DNA of 6,663 bases. Source: Planctomycetota bacterium. GTDB taxonomy: Bacteria; Planctomycetota; UBA1135; GCA-002686595. Location: NCBI GenBank assembly GCA_011524785.1, contig WTJQ01000006.1, forward strand, positions 1 to 6,663, written 5' to 3'. Below the pieces are notes generated by a model. That model did not search any database. It worked only from the letters and a program-made list of their open reading frames with translations, and was not told the origin of the DNA. Below are positions 1-6,663 of the stretch, in pieces. The position numbers were made by a program, and so were the translations under genes. Each line of letters begins with the position of its first letter. Positions within the stretch are counted from its first letter, which is position 1.

Positions 1-897
1 GCACAGGGCGTCCGGACGCACGCCGAGCGCGACGGCACCCTGCCGCGACTGGTGCGACTCGCCCACCTCCAGGCCGGCCCCTCCAGGCAGCTCGAGCCGG
101 CCGTCGGCCATGGTGCCCTCGAGGAAGTTCGTGCTCGGTGTCCCCACGAAGCCCGCGACGAAGCGATTGGCCGGTCGCTCGTAGACCTCACGCGGGCTGG
201 CGCACTGCTGCACCACGCCGCCGTCCATCACCACGAGGCGATCCCCGAGGGTCATGGCCTCCTCCTGGTCGTGGGTCACGTAGAGCATCGTGGCGCCGAG
301 GCGCTGGTGCAGCGCCTTGAGCTCGGCACGCATCTCGACCCGCAGCTTGGCGTCGAGGTTCGAGAGGGGCTCGTCGAAGAGGAACACGGCCGGACGGCGC
401 ACGAGCGCGCGCCCCACCGCGACCCGCTGGCGCTGGCCGCCCGAGAGGGCACTCGGCTTGCGGTCGAGGAGCCCGGTGATCCCAAGGACCTCGGCCGCGC
501 GCTCGACCTCGGCCGCGATCCGCGCGTCCTCCTCCCGCCGCGCGGCGCCTGCGGTGAGGCGAGCCAGGAGGCCGCCGTGCTCGCGCCGCCGCTCGAGCGG
601 GAACGCCATGTTCTGGCGCACCGAGAGGTGCGGGTAGAGGGCGTAGTTCTGGAAGACCATCGCCACGTCACGGTCACGGCCGGGGACCTCGTTCACGACC
701 CGGTCGCCGATGCGCAGGGTGCCGCCTGAGATCTCCTCGAGGCCCGCGACCATGCGCAGGGTGGTGCTCTTGCCGCAGCCCGAGGGCCCGACCAGGACGA
801 CGAACTCGCCGTCCTCCACGGTGAGGTCCACGCCCTCCACGGCACGCACTCCCCCCGGGTAGACCTTGGAGACCTGTTCGAAGTGGACGCGTGCCAT
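1..897 (-). CDS. ABC transporter ATP-binding protein, MsmX/UgpC/MalK type (3' end outside window)
   Basis: This is the ATPase subunit of a carbohydrate importer, which would power transport from the cytoplasmic face of the membrane. The frame is open from the ATG at 897 to base 1, giving 299 residues without a stop. Visible motifs are Walker [10 protein letters not shown] (residues 37-45), Q-loop Q83 in FQNYALYPH, signature LSGGQ (151-155), Walker B VFLFDEP (171-177), D-loop SNLD (179-182) and switch H209 in VTHDQEEA. The stretch [12 protein letters not shown] begins the C-terminal OB/TOBE regulatory domain typical of MalK/UgpC. Family members usually have about 350-380 residues, so some 60-80 are probably missing. 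An insertion of about 16 residues sits between the Q-loop and the signature. The ATG shares its A with the TGA of the upstream permease gene (TGATG), implying translational coupling; AAGGG-like stretches lie upstream but at poor spacing. The class is certain. The substrate is inferred from neighbours, because MsmX-type ATPases can serve several importers. Confidence 0.96.
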   Translation of the reverse strand, partial: MARVHFEQVSKVYPGGVRAVEGVDLTVEDGEFVVLVGPSGCGKSTTLRMVAGLEEISGGTLRIGDRVVNEVPGRDRDVAMVFQNYALYPHLSVRQNMAFPLERRREHGGLLARLTAGAARREEDARIAAEVERAAEVLGITGLLDRKPSALSGGQRQRVAVGRALVRRPAVFLFDEPLSNLDAKLRVEMRAELKALHQRLGATMLYVTHDQEEAMTLGDRLVVMDGGVVQQCASPREVYERPANRFVAGFVGTPSTNFLEGTMADGRLELPGGAGLEVGESHQSRQGAVALGVRPDALC

Positions 898-1760
898 CAG
901 CCCTTCACGGCCCCCTTCCCGAGCCCTTCGATGAACTGACGCTGGGCCACCAGGAACAGCAGGATGCAGGGGATCATCGTGATGAGGCTGAGGGCCATCA
1001 GGTACTGCACGTCCTCGAGTCCTCCGTACTGGTTGCGGAAGCTGTTGAGCGCGATCGCGAGCGTCGCCTTGTCCTCGGAGTGCAGGTAGATCAGCGGGCC
1101 GAGGAAGTCGTTCCAGACGAAGATGAAGGTGAACACGGCCGTGATCGCGACCACCGGGCGACAGAGGGGCATCATCACGCGCCACCAGACGCCGAGGTGC
1201 CCGCAGCCGTCGAGGCGGGCCGCCTCGACGAGGGCCTCGGGGACCTGGGCCATGAACTGGCGGAACATGAACACGAAGAAGGCGTTGCCGAAGAGGGCCG
1301 GGACGACCAGCGGCAGGATGGTGTCGACCCAGCCGAGCTCCCGGAAGACCAGGAACATGGGGATCATGGTCACCTGCGGGGGCAGCATCATCGTGGCGAG
1401 CATCACCCCGAAGAGCGCGGCTCGCCCCCGGAAGCGCGTGCGCGCCAGCGCATAGCCGACCAGGCTGCACGACAGCACCGTCGCGGTCACCGTCAGGAAC
1501 GTGACCAGGATCGAGTTCGCCAGGGCGTCGAGGAACCCCTCCCACTCGACGGTCCCCACGGCCCGCATGGCGTCCACCCAGTTGGCCCACTGAGGGTCCG
1601 CGGGGAAGAGGCTCAAGGCCCCCACCTCGACCGTCGCCGCCCCGGCGTTGGTCGGCGTCTCGAGGGAGACCACCAGCATCCACCACAGCGGGAACAGCAT
1701 GAGCCCCGCGCCCAGGGCGAGCAGGGTCAGGACCAGCGCTCGGGAGCCGCGCCCCCTCAT
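897..1760 (-). CDS. Carbohydrate ABC transporter permease, MalG type (CUT1 family)
   Basis: This 287-residue inner-membrane protein is one of two channel-forming halves of the sugar importer. About six hydrophobic segments are visible, near residues 8-30, 80-105, 114-137, 146-170, 203-225 and 255-272. The cytoplasmic EAA loop reads EAARLDG (179-185) followed by MPL (197-199), the coupling motif that contacts the ATPase. The C-terminus [12 protein letters not shown] closely matches the usual MalG-type ending (GL..GAVKG). The ATG at 1760 is chosen because it overlaps the TGA of the preceding gene by 4 nt (ATGA), has GAGGGG 8 nt upstream and gives a normal MalG-like N-terminus. An upstream in-frame start at 1847 would add 29 Pro/Arg-rich residues with no hydrophobic character, wholly inside the upstream gene. 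It pairs with the permease half of the upstream fusion protein. Family assignment is firm; the sugar specificity is inferred. Confidence 0.95.
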   Translation of the reverse strand: MRGRGSRALVLTLLALGAGLMLFPLWWMLVVSLETPTNAGAATVEVGALSLFPADPQWANWVDAMRAVGTVEWEGFLDALANSILVTFLTVTATVLSCSLVGYALARTRFRGRAALFGVMLATMMLPPQVTMIPMFLVFRELGWVDTILPLVVPALFGNAFFVFMFRQFMAQVPEALVEAARLDGCGHLGVWWRVMMPLCRPVVAITAVFTFIFVWNDFLGPLIYLHSEDKATLAIALNSFRNQYGGLEDVQYLMALSLITMIPCILLFLVAQRQFIEGLGKGAVKG

Positions 1761-4123
1761 CCAGCCAGCCCCTCGTAGTGCACGTGGCGGCGGCTGCCGC
1801 GCAGGAACAGGCCGGTCAGGACCAGCACGACCACGAGCAGGATCCACGCCATCGCCGACGCGTAGCCCATCTCGTAGAAGTCGAAGGCCTGGTTGTAGAG
1901 GTAGAGGACGTAGAAGCGCGTCAGGTCCCCGGGCTCCCCGCGCGTCATCACGAACGCCTGGGTGAACACCTGGAACGAGCCGATGACCGCCATGACGCCG
2001 TTGAAGACCAGCACCGGCGACAGCATCGGCAGGGTCACGCGGAGGAAGCGCTGCAGCCCGGTGGCCCCATCCAGCTCAGCGGCCTCGTCCAGCTCCCGGG
2101 GAATGCCCTGCAGCCCGGCGAGGTAGATCATCATCGAGCCCCCAACCATCCACAGGTTCATGACGGCGAAGGCCGGGACCCCATAGGTCGCAGCGTCGGA
2201 GCCGAACCAGTCGGGTGCCTCCAGGCCGACGGCCTCGAGCAGCGGGCCCAGGAGGGCGTTGGCCAGCCCGCTGTCCCCGTCGAAGACCCAGCGCCACAGG
2301 ACGGCGACGCCGACGCCCGCGAGGACGCTGGGCAGGTACCAGGCCCCACGCCAGAGACCGATCCACGGCACCTTGGCGTTCATCAGGAGCGCAGCCCCCA
2401 GAGCGAACGCCTGCCCCACCGGCACGGCCAGCAGCGCGTACAGCGCCGTCACCCGCAGGCTGGTCCAGAAGCGGCCGTCCTCGCCGAACAGCTGGGCGTA
2501 GTTCGCCAGCCCCACCCACTCGGCGGTCTCGAGCCCCGCGATCCCCGTCCAGCGCGTGAACGACAGGACCAGCGAGAGCAGGATCGGGAAGCCCATCACG
2601 AGGACGAGTCCGAGCAGGAGCGGGCTCGCCATGAGGACGCCGGCACGCTCCTCCTCGCGCGCCAGGGGTCCCGGACGGCCGCGGCGCCACCACCAGCCGA
2701 GACCGACCGCGCAGGCCCCTGCCGCCAGCAGGGCGACCTGGCGCAGCGCGTCCCAGGGCATGCGCGGGAAGGACCCGTTCATGAGCGGGGAGTCCCCCTC
2801 CGCCCTCCAGGCGGCGTCGAAGTTGCGCGTGGCCTCGTCCACCGAGAGGTCGCCCGTGAGCACCGCCTGGTTGAGCCGCGACTCGAGCAGCGCGTCGAAC
2901 TTGGGGCTCGCCGGGACCGGGAGGAGGCGCGCGACCGCCACCTGGTCGAGGAAGACCTGGTCCCGGCTGGGCGCGGCGGTGGGATCCACGAAGGCCGCGG
3001 ACTCGGCGATCGAGCGACGGCTGGGCATCGCGAGGCCCAGCCGCGCCAGGCCGTCCTGGGACTCGGGACTGCAGAGCGCGCGGACCAGCTCCCAGGACTC
3101 CTGGGGGTGCTCGGTGCGGCTCGAGACCGACCAGGCCACCGACGCGATCACGTTCGCGCGCTCGCTGCCGCGCGGCATGGGCGCGAAGTCCCACTCGAAG
3201 GCCTCGATCTGACGGTAGCTGGGGACGACCCAGCGCCCGAACGGGCCGGCCATGCCGACGCGTCCAGTCAGGAAGACCGTGGCGCCGGTCGCCACGCGCG
3301 ACTTCCCGCTGGTGAGGGTGTTGTCCTCGACGTGCCGCCAGGTGGCGAGCTGCTCGAGGGCCTCGAGCACCTCGGGCTCCCGGACGGTCAGCGTCGAGCC
3401 GTCCTCCGCAAGGACGTCGCAGCCCTGGGTAGCGAGGTAGAGCCGCAGCATGCGCGGCCAGGTGACGAACTCGGCCCCTGTGCAGCCGTCGAGCGAGGCC
3501 ACGGCGCGAGCCGCCGTGAGGAACTCGTCCCAGGTCCAGTCGTCGGAGGGCTCGGGGACGCCGGCCCGCCGGAACAGGTCCTTGTTGTAGTAGAAGCCGA
3601 TGGTCGTGAAGTCCTTCGGCAGCCCGTACAGGGGACCTGCGCCCGTGCGCTCGCCGTCCCAGCGATAGGCGTCGAGGACGACGGGGTAGAAGTCGTCGAG
3701 CCCGGCGCCGCGGCCCTGCTCACGGTCCGCCTCGATCAGATCGTCGAGCGGCCGCAGGACCCCCATGCTGGCGAGGGAGGGCAGGCGCTCGTCCCCGCAG
3801 TAGAAGACGTCCGGCGGCGTCCCGGCCGCCATCATCGTCTGAAGCTTGGTGTAGAAGGACCCGGCGTCGCCGGGGTTGATCCGCTCGACCCGCACCCCCG
3901 GGTGGGTCTGCTCGTAGGCGCGGAGGGCGTCCTCCACGATGCGGTCCTCCTCCTGGCCCGCGTCCCCGGACCAGTGCATCACCGTCAGGACGACTCGTTC
4001 GGATCCCGCGTCCCCGGACAGGAGGTCGCGGCGCGCCACGCGCACCGCCGCCCAGGCCACCGCCAGCGCGGAGACGAGGGCCAGCAGCCGACGCAGAACG
4101 ACGAGGATCGAGGCAGACGACAT
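1757..4123 (-). CDS. Fused sugar-binding protein and MalF-type permease
   Basis: This single 788-residue polypeptide joins two normally separate importer subunits. Residues about 13-30 are hydrophobic and would act as signal or anchor. Residues about 43-450 look like a COG1653/MalE-UgpB-type binding protein: LYGLPKD (165-171), YYNKDLF (178-184), TWDEF (197-201), a [10 protein letters not shown] segment (287-296) and the late [13 protein letters not shown] helix (344-356). An extra hydrophobic segment (about 458-479) ends in WWWRRGRPG. Residues about 495-775 form a MalF-like permease with six membrane segments and an EAA loop EAAELDG (680-686) plus LPMLSP (698-703). The additional segment returns the chain to the cytoplasm, so the binding domain would sit outside and the permease core would have normal orientation. 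The ATG at 4123 is the first possible start: an in-frame TAG lies five codons upstream with no start codon between. There is no Shine-Dalgarno sequence. It is the first gene of the operon and overlaps the next by 4 nt. Transport of alpha-glucan oligosaccharides is inferred from the neighbouring GH13 gene. Confidence 0.94.
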   Translation of the reverse strand: MSSASILVVLRRLLALVSALAVAWAAVRVARRDLLSGDAGSERVVLTVMHWSGDAGQEEDRIVEDALRAYEQTHPGVRVERINPGDAGSFYTKLQTMMAAGTPPDVFYCGDERLPSLASMGVLRPLDDLIEADREQGRGAGLDDFYPVVLDAYRWDGERTGAGPLYGLPKDFTTIGFYYNKDLFRRAGVPEPSDDWTWDEFLTAARAVASLDGCTGAEFVTWPRMLRLYLATQGCDVLAEDGSTLTVREPEVLEALEQLATWRHVEDNTLTSGKSRVATGATVFLTGRVGMAGPFGRWVVPSYRQIEAFEWDFAPMPRGSERANVIASVAWSVSSRTEHPQESWELVRALCSPESQDGLARLGLAMPSRRSIAESAAFVDPTAAPSRDQVFLDQVAVARLLPVPASPKFDALLESRLNQAVLTGDLSVDEATRNFDAAWRAEGDSPLMNGSFPRMPWDALRQVALLAAGACAVGLGWWWRRGRPGPLAREEERAGVLMASPLLLGLVLVMGFPILLSLVLSFTRWTGIAGLETAEWVGLANYAQLFGEDGRFWTSLRVTALYALLAVPVGQAFALGAALLMNAKVPWIGLWRGAWYLPSVLAGVGVAVLWRWVFDGDSGLANALLGPLLEAVGLEAPDWFGSDAATYGVPAFAVMNLWMVGGSMMIYLAGLQGIPRELDEAAELDGATGLQRFLRVTLPMLSPVLVFNGVMAVIGSFQVFTQAFVMTRGEPGDLTRFYVLYLYNQAFDFYEMGYASAMAWILLVVVLVLTGLFLRGSRRHVHYEGLAG
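1769..1774 (-). promoter_or_regulatory. Shine-Dalgarno sequence of the MalG-type permease gene
   Basis: On the minus strand GAGGGG lies 8 nt before the ATG at 1760, inside the 3' end of the fusion gene. It is the clearest ribosome-binding site of the operon. It supports the start at 1760 over the in-frame start at 1847, and it works together with the ATGA stop-start overlap. Confidence 0.6.
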
Positions 4124-4186
4124 GGGCGCGCAGCGCTAGCCTAGGCACCCGCCCCGGCCGTGCCAAACGCGCTGGATGCGCCTCGC
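4124..4186. promoter_or_regulatory. Divergent intergenic region with nested palindromes
   Basis: These 63 bp separate the importer operon from the GH13 gene (only 36 bp if the enzyme starts at GTG 4160) and must hold both promoters. Within 4132-4146 three palindromes overlap: AGCGCT (4132-4137), GCTAGC (4135-4140) and GCCTAGGC (4139-4146). The two CTAG tetramers here (4136-4139 and 4141-4144) are the only ones I found by scanning the window by eye. A plus-strand -10-like TAGCCT (4137-4142) lies almost exactly opposite the minus-strand TAGGCT, with only a weak -35 candidate (CAGACG, 4114-4119). The palindromes may be an operator, possibly for a LacI-type regulator encoded elsewhere. That is inference. 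Confidence 0.45.
4138..4166 (-). promoter_or_regulatory. Putative sigma70-type promoter of the importer operon
   Basis: Read on the minus strand, TTGGCA (4166-4161, five of six matches to the -35 consensus) is followed after exactly 17 bp by TAGGCT (4143-4138, matching the -10 consensus at T1, A2 and T6). Transcription would begin about 7 nt downstream, near 4131, leaving a leader of only some 8 nt before the ATG at 4123. This fits the absence of a Shine-Dalgarno sequence there. The -35 match and spacing are good, the -10 match is partial, and the sigma-factor preferences of this organism are unknown. Confidence 0.4.
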
Positions 4187-6619
4187 ATGACGCTGCCCCT
4201 CGAGCCGATCCTGAGCGCGGTCTCCCTCGCCCTGCCGCTGGTCGCCCCGCCCTGCGCGGGGGCCGCCGGCCAGGACGTGGGCGTGGTCGAGGCCAAGGAT
4301 GCTCCGTGGCCCCCGGCTCCGCCCTTCGAGCGGCCCGCCGAGCGCGCAGGGAGCCTGCCCGCATCGGTCGTCGCCGAGTCGCTGGGCTCGGGCCGATGGC
4401 GGGTGCGCTTCGTCCTCGACAGCACGGTCTCGGCCGAGCGCGTCTTCCTGGCGGGCTCGTTCAGCGGCTGGGACGCGCAGGGCATCGAGCTGGCGCGCGG
4501 GGCCGATGGTCGCTGGGCCGTGGAGGTCGAGCTCGACAGCGGCCGCCACCTCTACAAGTTCGTGCTCGACGGAGAGCGCTGGATCCCCGACCCCCTCAAC
4601 CAGCAGCGCGAGGGCGACGGCCATGGCGGCTCCAACACGATCCTGGCGCTGGGTGCCGAGGGGGGAGGCGCGATCGATCTGGAGGACGCCGACCTGCAGC
4701 TCCTCCTCTGGCGGCACGATCCCAAGCGCCCCGTGCACCTGCAGCGGCTCGGCGAGGACGAGGCGCTCGTCCGCTATCGCGGCGCGGCCGGGACGGCCCC
4801 CGCGCTGACCCTCGAGGGGCTTGGCGCCCCCCTGCCGATGCACGCAGCCGGCACGCTCGAGGGCTTCACCTTCTACGAGGCGCGCGTCGCGCTGCCCGAG
4901 GAGCCGACCCGCTACACCTTCCTCGTCCCGACCGAGGCCGGCCTCCGCGTGGACCCCGGGACCTGGACGCTGGACGCGCAGGACCTCCCCCGCTTTCGCA
5001 CGCCCGACTGGGCCAAGGAGGCGACCTGGTACCAGATCATGCCGGACCGCTTCCGCAACGGCGATCCGGACAACGACCCGGAGAACGTGCGCCCGTGGAG
5101 GAGCGACTGGTACGCGCCGAGCCCCCACGAGGAGGGCGGCGAGCTGGGGCTCTGGGACTGGCACATCTACAAGCGCCAGTACGGCGGCGACCTCGCGGGC
5201 GTGCTCTCCCAGCTGGACCACATCGCCTCGCTGGGCGTCACGGCCCTCTACTTCAACCCGGTCTTCGAGGCCGAGTCGCACCACAAGTACGAGGCCACCG
5301 ACTACCGCCACGTGGACACCGGGCTCGGGATGGGTGAGGACTGGGAGCAGGTCGCCGCTCGGGAGGACCTGCGCGACCCGTCCACCTGGCAGTGGAGCCC
5401 GTCCGACAAGCTGTTCCTCGAGCTGATCGCGGCCTGCCACGAGCGCGGGATCCGCGTGGTGATCGACGGGGTCTGGAACCACGTGGGACAGAGGCACCCG
5501 GCCTTCGCGGACGTGCGCGAGCGGCGGGAGGAGTCCCCCTACCGCGACTGGTTCGACGTGACCTCCTGGGAGCCGTTCCGCCACAACGGCTGGGCCGGCT
5601 TCGGGGACCTGCCGGTGTTCAAGAAGACGGCCGACGGCCTCTACTCCAGCGAGGTCGAGGCCCACATCCACGCCGTGACCCGCCGCTGGATGGACCCCAA
5701 CGGCGACGGGGACCCGAGCGACGGCGTCGACGGCTGGCGCCTCGACGTGCCCATGGAGATCGCCATGCCCTTCTGGGAGCGCTGGCGCCGCGTGGTGAAG
5801 TCGATCAACCCCGAGGCCTACCTGTCGGGCGAGGTCTGGGACCGAGCCGACGCGTGGCTCGACGGCACCCGCTTCGACGCGGTCATGAACTACCGCTTCG
5901 CCGACGCGGCGATCGCCTGGATCGGCTTCGAGGACCGCAAGCTGAGCGTCAGCGAGCTGGATCAGCGGCTCGCGGAGCTGCGCCTCGCCTACCCGGCGGA
6001 GGCGACCTACGCGCTCATGAACCTGGTCGACAGCCACGACACCGACCGGCTCGTGTCGATGTACCTGAACCCGGACCGGCGCTACGACGCCGACAACCGC
6101 GAGCAGGACACGAAGAGCTACGACAACCGTCGGCCGGGTCCCGTGCACTATCGCCGCGCGCGCCTCACGGCGCTCCTGCAGATGACCTACGTGGGCGCGC
6201 CGATGGTCTACTACGGCGACGAGGTCGGGATGTGGGGTCCGGACGATCCCTCCAACCGCAAGCCCATGCTCTGGAAGGACCTCGGCCGGTACGAGGGCGG
6301 CCGGGAGAACCGCGTGGACGACGAGCACCTCGCCCACTACCGCCGCGTCGGTCAGCTGCGCCGGGCCCACTCGGCCCTCCAGCGCGGCACGTTCGAGACG
6401 CTCGTGTGCGACGATGCCCAGGACCTGTTCGTCTTCCTGCGGGAGGATGCGACCGAGCGCGTGCTGGTGGCCCTGAACGCGGGGGACGCCCCCGCCCGCA
6501 TGGAGCTGCCCGAGGGTCGCTGGCAGGCGGTCTACGGCCGCCACGGGGGCGGTCGACGGGCCAGCGTGCCCGCGATCGACGGTCTGGTCTGGGTCGAGGG
6601 GAAGGGAGCCACCAAGTGA
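4187..6619 (+). CDS. Exported GH13 glycosidase, neopullulanase/cyclomaltodextrinase type
   Basis: This 810-residue enzyme should hydrolyse alpha-1,4 (perhaps also alpha-1,6) bonds in maltodextrins, cyclodextrins or pullulan. Residues 1-28 resemble a Sec signal peptide with possible cleavage after AGA (24-26), but no K/R precedes the hydrophobic core. Residues about 85-136 form a CBM48/AMPK-like domain (RVFLAGSFSGWD, then YKFVLDGERWIPDP). Residues about 166-262 resemble the N-domain (CBM34-like) of neopullulanases, starting at LLLWRHDPKRPVHLQRL. The catalytic barrel starts at WYQIMPDRFRNGDPDND. Region I is DGVWNH (D427, N431, H432). Region II is GWRLD, with R518 and nucleophile D520. Region III is SGEVW, with acid/base E549. 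Region IV is DSHD (H617, D618). All catalytic residues are present. VMNYRF and GDEVGMWGPDDPSNRKPM also fit GH13_20-like enzymes. About 75 C-terminal residues look like the usual beta domain. The ATG at 4187 is preferred (GGA 10 nt upstream); GTG at 4160 would add nine residues including an arginine. It is transcribed divergently from the importer. Exact specificity cannot be read from sequence. Confidence 0.94.
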   Translation: MTLPLEPILSAVSLALPLVAPPCAGAAGQDVGVVEAKDAPWPPAPPFERPAERAGSLPASVVAESLGSGRWRVRFVLDSTVSAERVFLAGSFSGWDAQGIELARGADGRWAVEVELDSGRHLYKFVLDGERWIPDPLNQQREGDGHGGSNTILALGAEGGGAIDLEDADLQLLLWRHDPKRPVHLQRLGEDEALVRYRGAAGTAPALTLEGLGAPLPMHAAGTLEGFTFYEARVALPEEPTRYTFLVPTEAGLRVDPGTWTLDAQDLPRFRTPDWAKEATWYQIMPDRFRNGDPDNDPENVRPWRSDWYAPSPHEEGGELGLWDWHIYKRQYGGDLAGVLSQLDHIASLGVTALYFNPVFEAESHHKYEATDYRHVDTGLGMGEDWEQVAAREDLRDPSTWQWSPSDKLFLELIAACHERGIRVVIDGVWNHVGQRHPAFADVRERREESPYRDWFDVTSWEPFRHNGWAGFGDLPVFKKTADGLYSSEVEAHIHAVTRRWMDPNGDGDPSDGVDGWRLDVPMEIAMPFWERWRRVVKSINPEAYLSGEVWDRADAWLDGTRFDAVMNYRFADAAIAWIGFEDRKLSVSELDQRLAELRLAYPAEATYALMNLVDSHDTDRLVSMYLNPDRRYDADNREQDTKSYDNRRPGPVHYRRARLTALLQMTYVGAPMVYYGDEVGMWGPDDPSNRKPMLWKDLGRYEGGRENRVDDEHLAHYRRVGQLRRAHSALQRGTFETLVCDDAQDLFVFLREDATERVLVALNAGDAPARMELPEGRWQAVYGRHGGGRRASVPAIDGLVWVEGKGATK

Positions 6620-6663
6620 GTTCCGCCTTCCCCCGCGCGGGGGAAGGCGGAACTCACTTGGTG
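6610..6663. repeat. Perfect 54-bp palindrome spanning the GH13 stop codon
   Basis: Bases 6610-6636 are the exact reverse complement of 6637-6663, with the centre between 6636 and 6637 and no mismatch or loop spacer. The left arm covers the last two sense codons (ACC AAG), the TGA stop and the last base of the codon before them. The right arm ends at the final base of the window, so the repeat may extend further. The perfection and the position at the edge make a contig-end fold-back a real possibility beside a genuine structure. Confidence 0.97.
6621..6652 (+). terminator. Candidate transcription terminator hairpin after the GH13 gene
   Basis: The core of the palindrome (TTCCGCCTTCCCCC, GCGC, and its complement) forms a very stable GC-rich stem directly after the stop codon, where a Rho-independent terminator is expected. 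No T-tract can be seen before the window ends, so only the hairpin half of the signal is supported. Because the stem is symmetrical it could work in both directions if a convergent gene lies beyond. Confidence 0.45.

Noticed and set aside
52..729. Plus-strand 225-codon open frame over the ATPase gene
   Set aside because: It is the complement of Walker-motif-bearing coding sequence and has a His/Arg/Glu-rich shadow composition. The true gene runs on the minus strand and leaves the window without a stop.
891..1778. Plus-strand 295-codon open frame over the MalG-type permease gene
   Set aside because: Composition is dominated by His, Glu, Gln, Arg and Asp, as expected from reading a membrane-protein gene backwards. 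No start signal or domain supports it.
1761..1847. N-terminal extension of the MalG-type permease from an in-frame start at 1847
   Set aside because: It would add 29 Pro/Arg-rich residues inside the upstream gene. The ATG at 1760 has a good Shine-Dalgarno sequence and the ATGA overlap.
1778..4144. Plus-strand 788-codon open frame antisense to the binding-protein/permease fusion
   Set aside because: It mirrors the real gene and is rich in His, Arg, Glu and Gln with no recognisable domain or hydrophobic pattern. Long antisense frames are expected in DNA with this GC and third-position bias.
4160..4186. GTG at 4160 as start of the GH13 gene
   Set aside because: Not excluded: it would supply an arginine to the signal-peptide n-region. 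ATG at 4187 is preferred for start type, weak GGA spacing and room for a promoter in the short intergenic region.
4136..6544. Minus-strand 802-codon open frame antisense to the GH13 gene
   Set aside because: Low-complexity Val/Ala/Arg/His/Glu composition, no domain, and it lies across a GH13 gene with all catalytic motifs intact. It would also cross the divergent promoter region.
1..6663. CRISPR array, tRNA, rRNA, insertion sequence or direct-repeat array
   Set aside because: Scanning by eye found no regularly spaced repeats, tRNA cloverleaf, rRNA segment or transposase; almost every base lies in one of the four genes.

Overview
The window is a very GC-rich (roughly 70% by eye), densely packed bacterial locus for uptake and breakdown of alpha-glucan oligosaccharides. 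Gene density, 1-4 nt overlaps, a weakly Shine-Dalgarno-dependent layout and a secreted GH13 enzyme fit a Gram-negative, high-GC lineage. Planctomycetota or a similar phylum is my best guess, but no taxonomic marker is present and this stays tentative.

Left part, minus strand, 4123 down to 1: an apparent three-gene CUT1-type (MalEFGK-like) ABC importer operon. The first gene (4123-1757) encodes an unusual single polypeptide in which a sugar-binding protein is joined to a MalF-type permease through an extra membrane segment. It overlaps by 4 nt (ATGA) the MalG-type permease gene (1760-897), which overlaps by 1 nt (TGATG) an MsmX/UgpC/MalK-type ATPase gene (897 to beyond base 1). The ATPase is cut by the window edge after 299 residues, inside its C-terminal regulatory domain.

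Centre, 4124-4186: the only real intergenic region, 63 bp between divergent genes. It carries a plausible sigma70-type promoter toward the importer (TTGGCA, 17 bp, TAGGCT), a possible mirror-image promoter toward the enzyme gene, and nested palindromes around the only two CTAG tetramers I found in the window.

Right part, plus strand, 4187-6619: a GH13 alpha-amylase-superfamily enzyme of the neopullulanase/cyclomaltodextrinase type. It has a probable export signal, two N-terminal beta-sandwich domains (a CBM48-like one, then a CBM34/N-domain-like one), a complete catalytic barrel and a C-terminal beta domain. Its stop codon lies inside a perfect 54-bp palindrome (6610-6663) that ends exactly at the last base of the window.

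A likely scheme (inference): the exported GH13 enzyme trims maltodextrin, cyclodextrin or pullulan-type glucans outside the cytoplasm; the tethered binding domain captures the oligosaccharides and passes them to its own permease half; and the MalG-like subunit and ATPase complete the importer. No regulator gene is visible.
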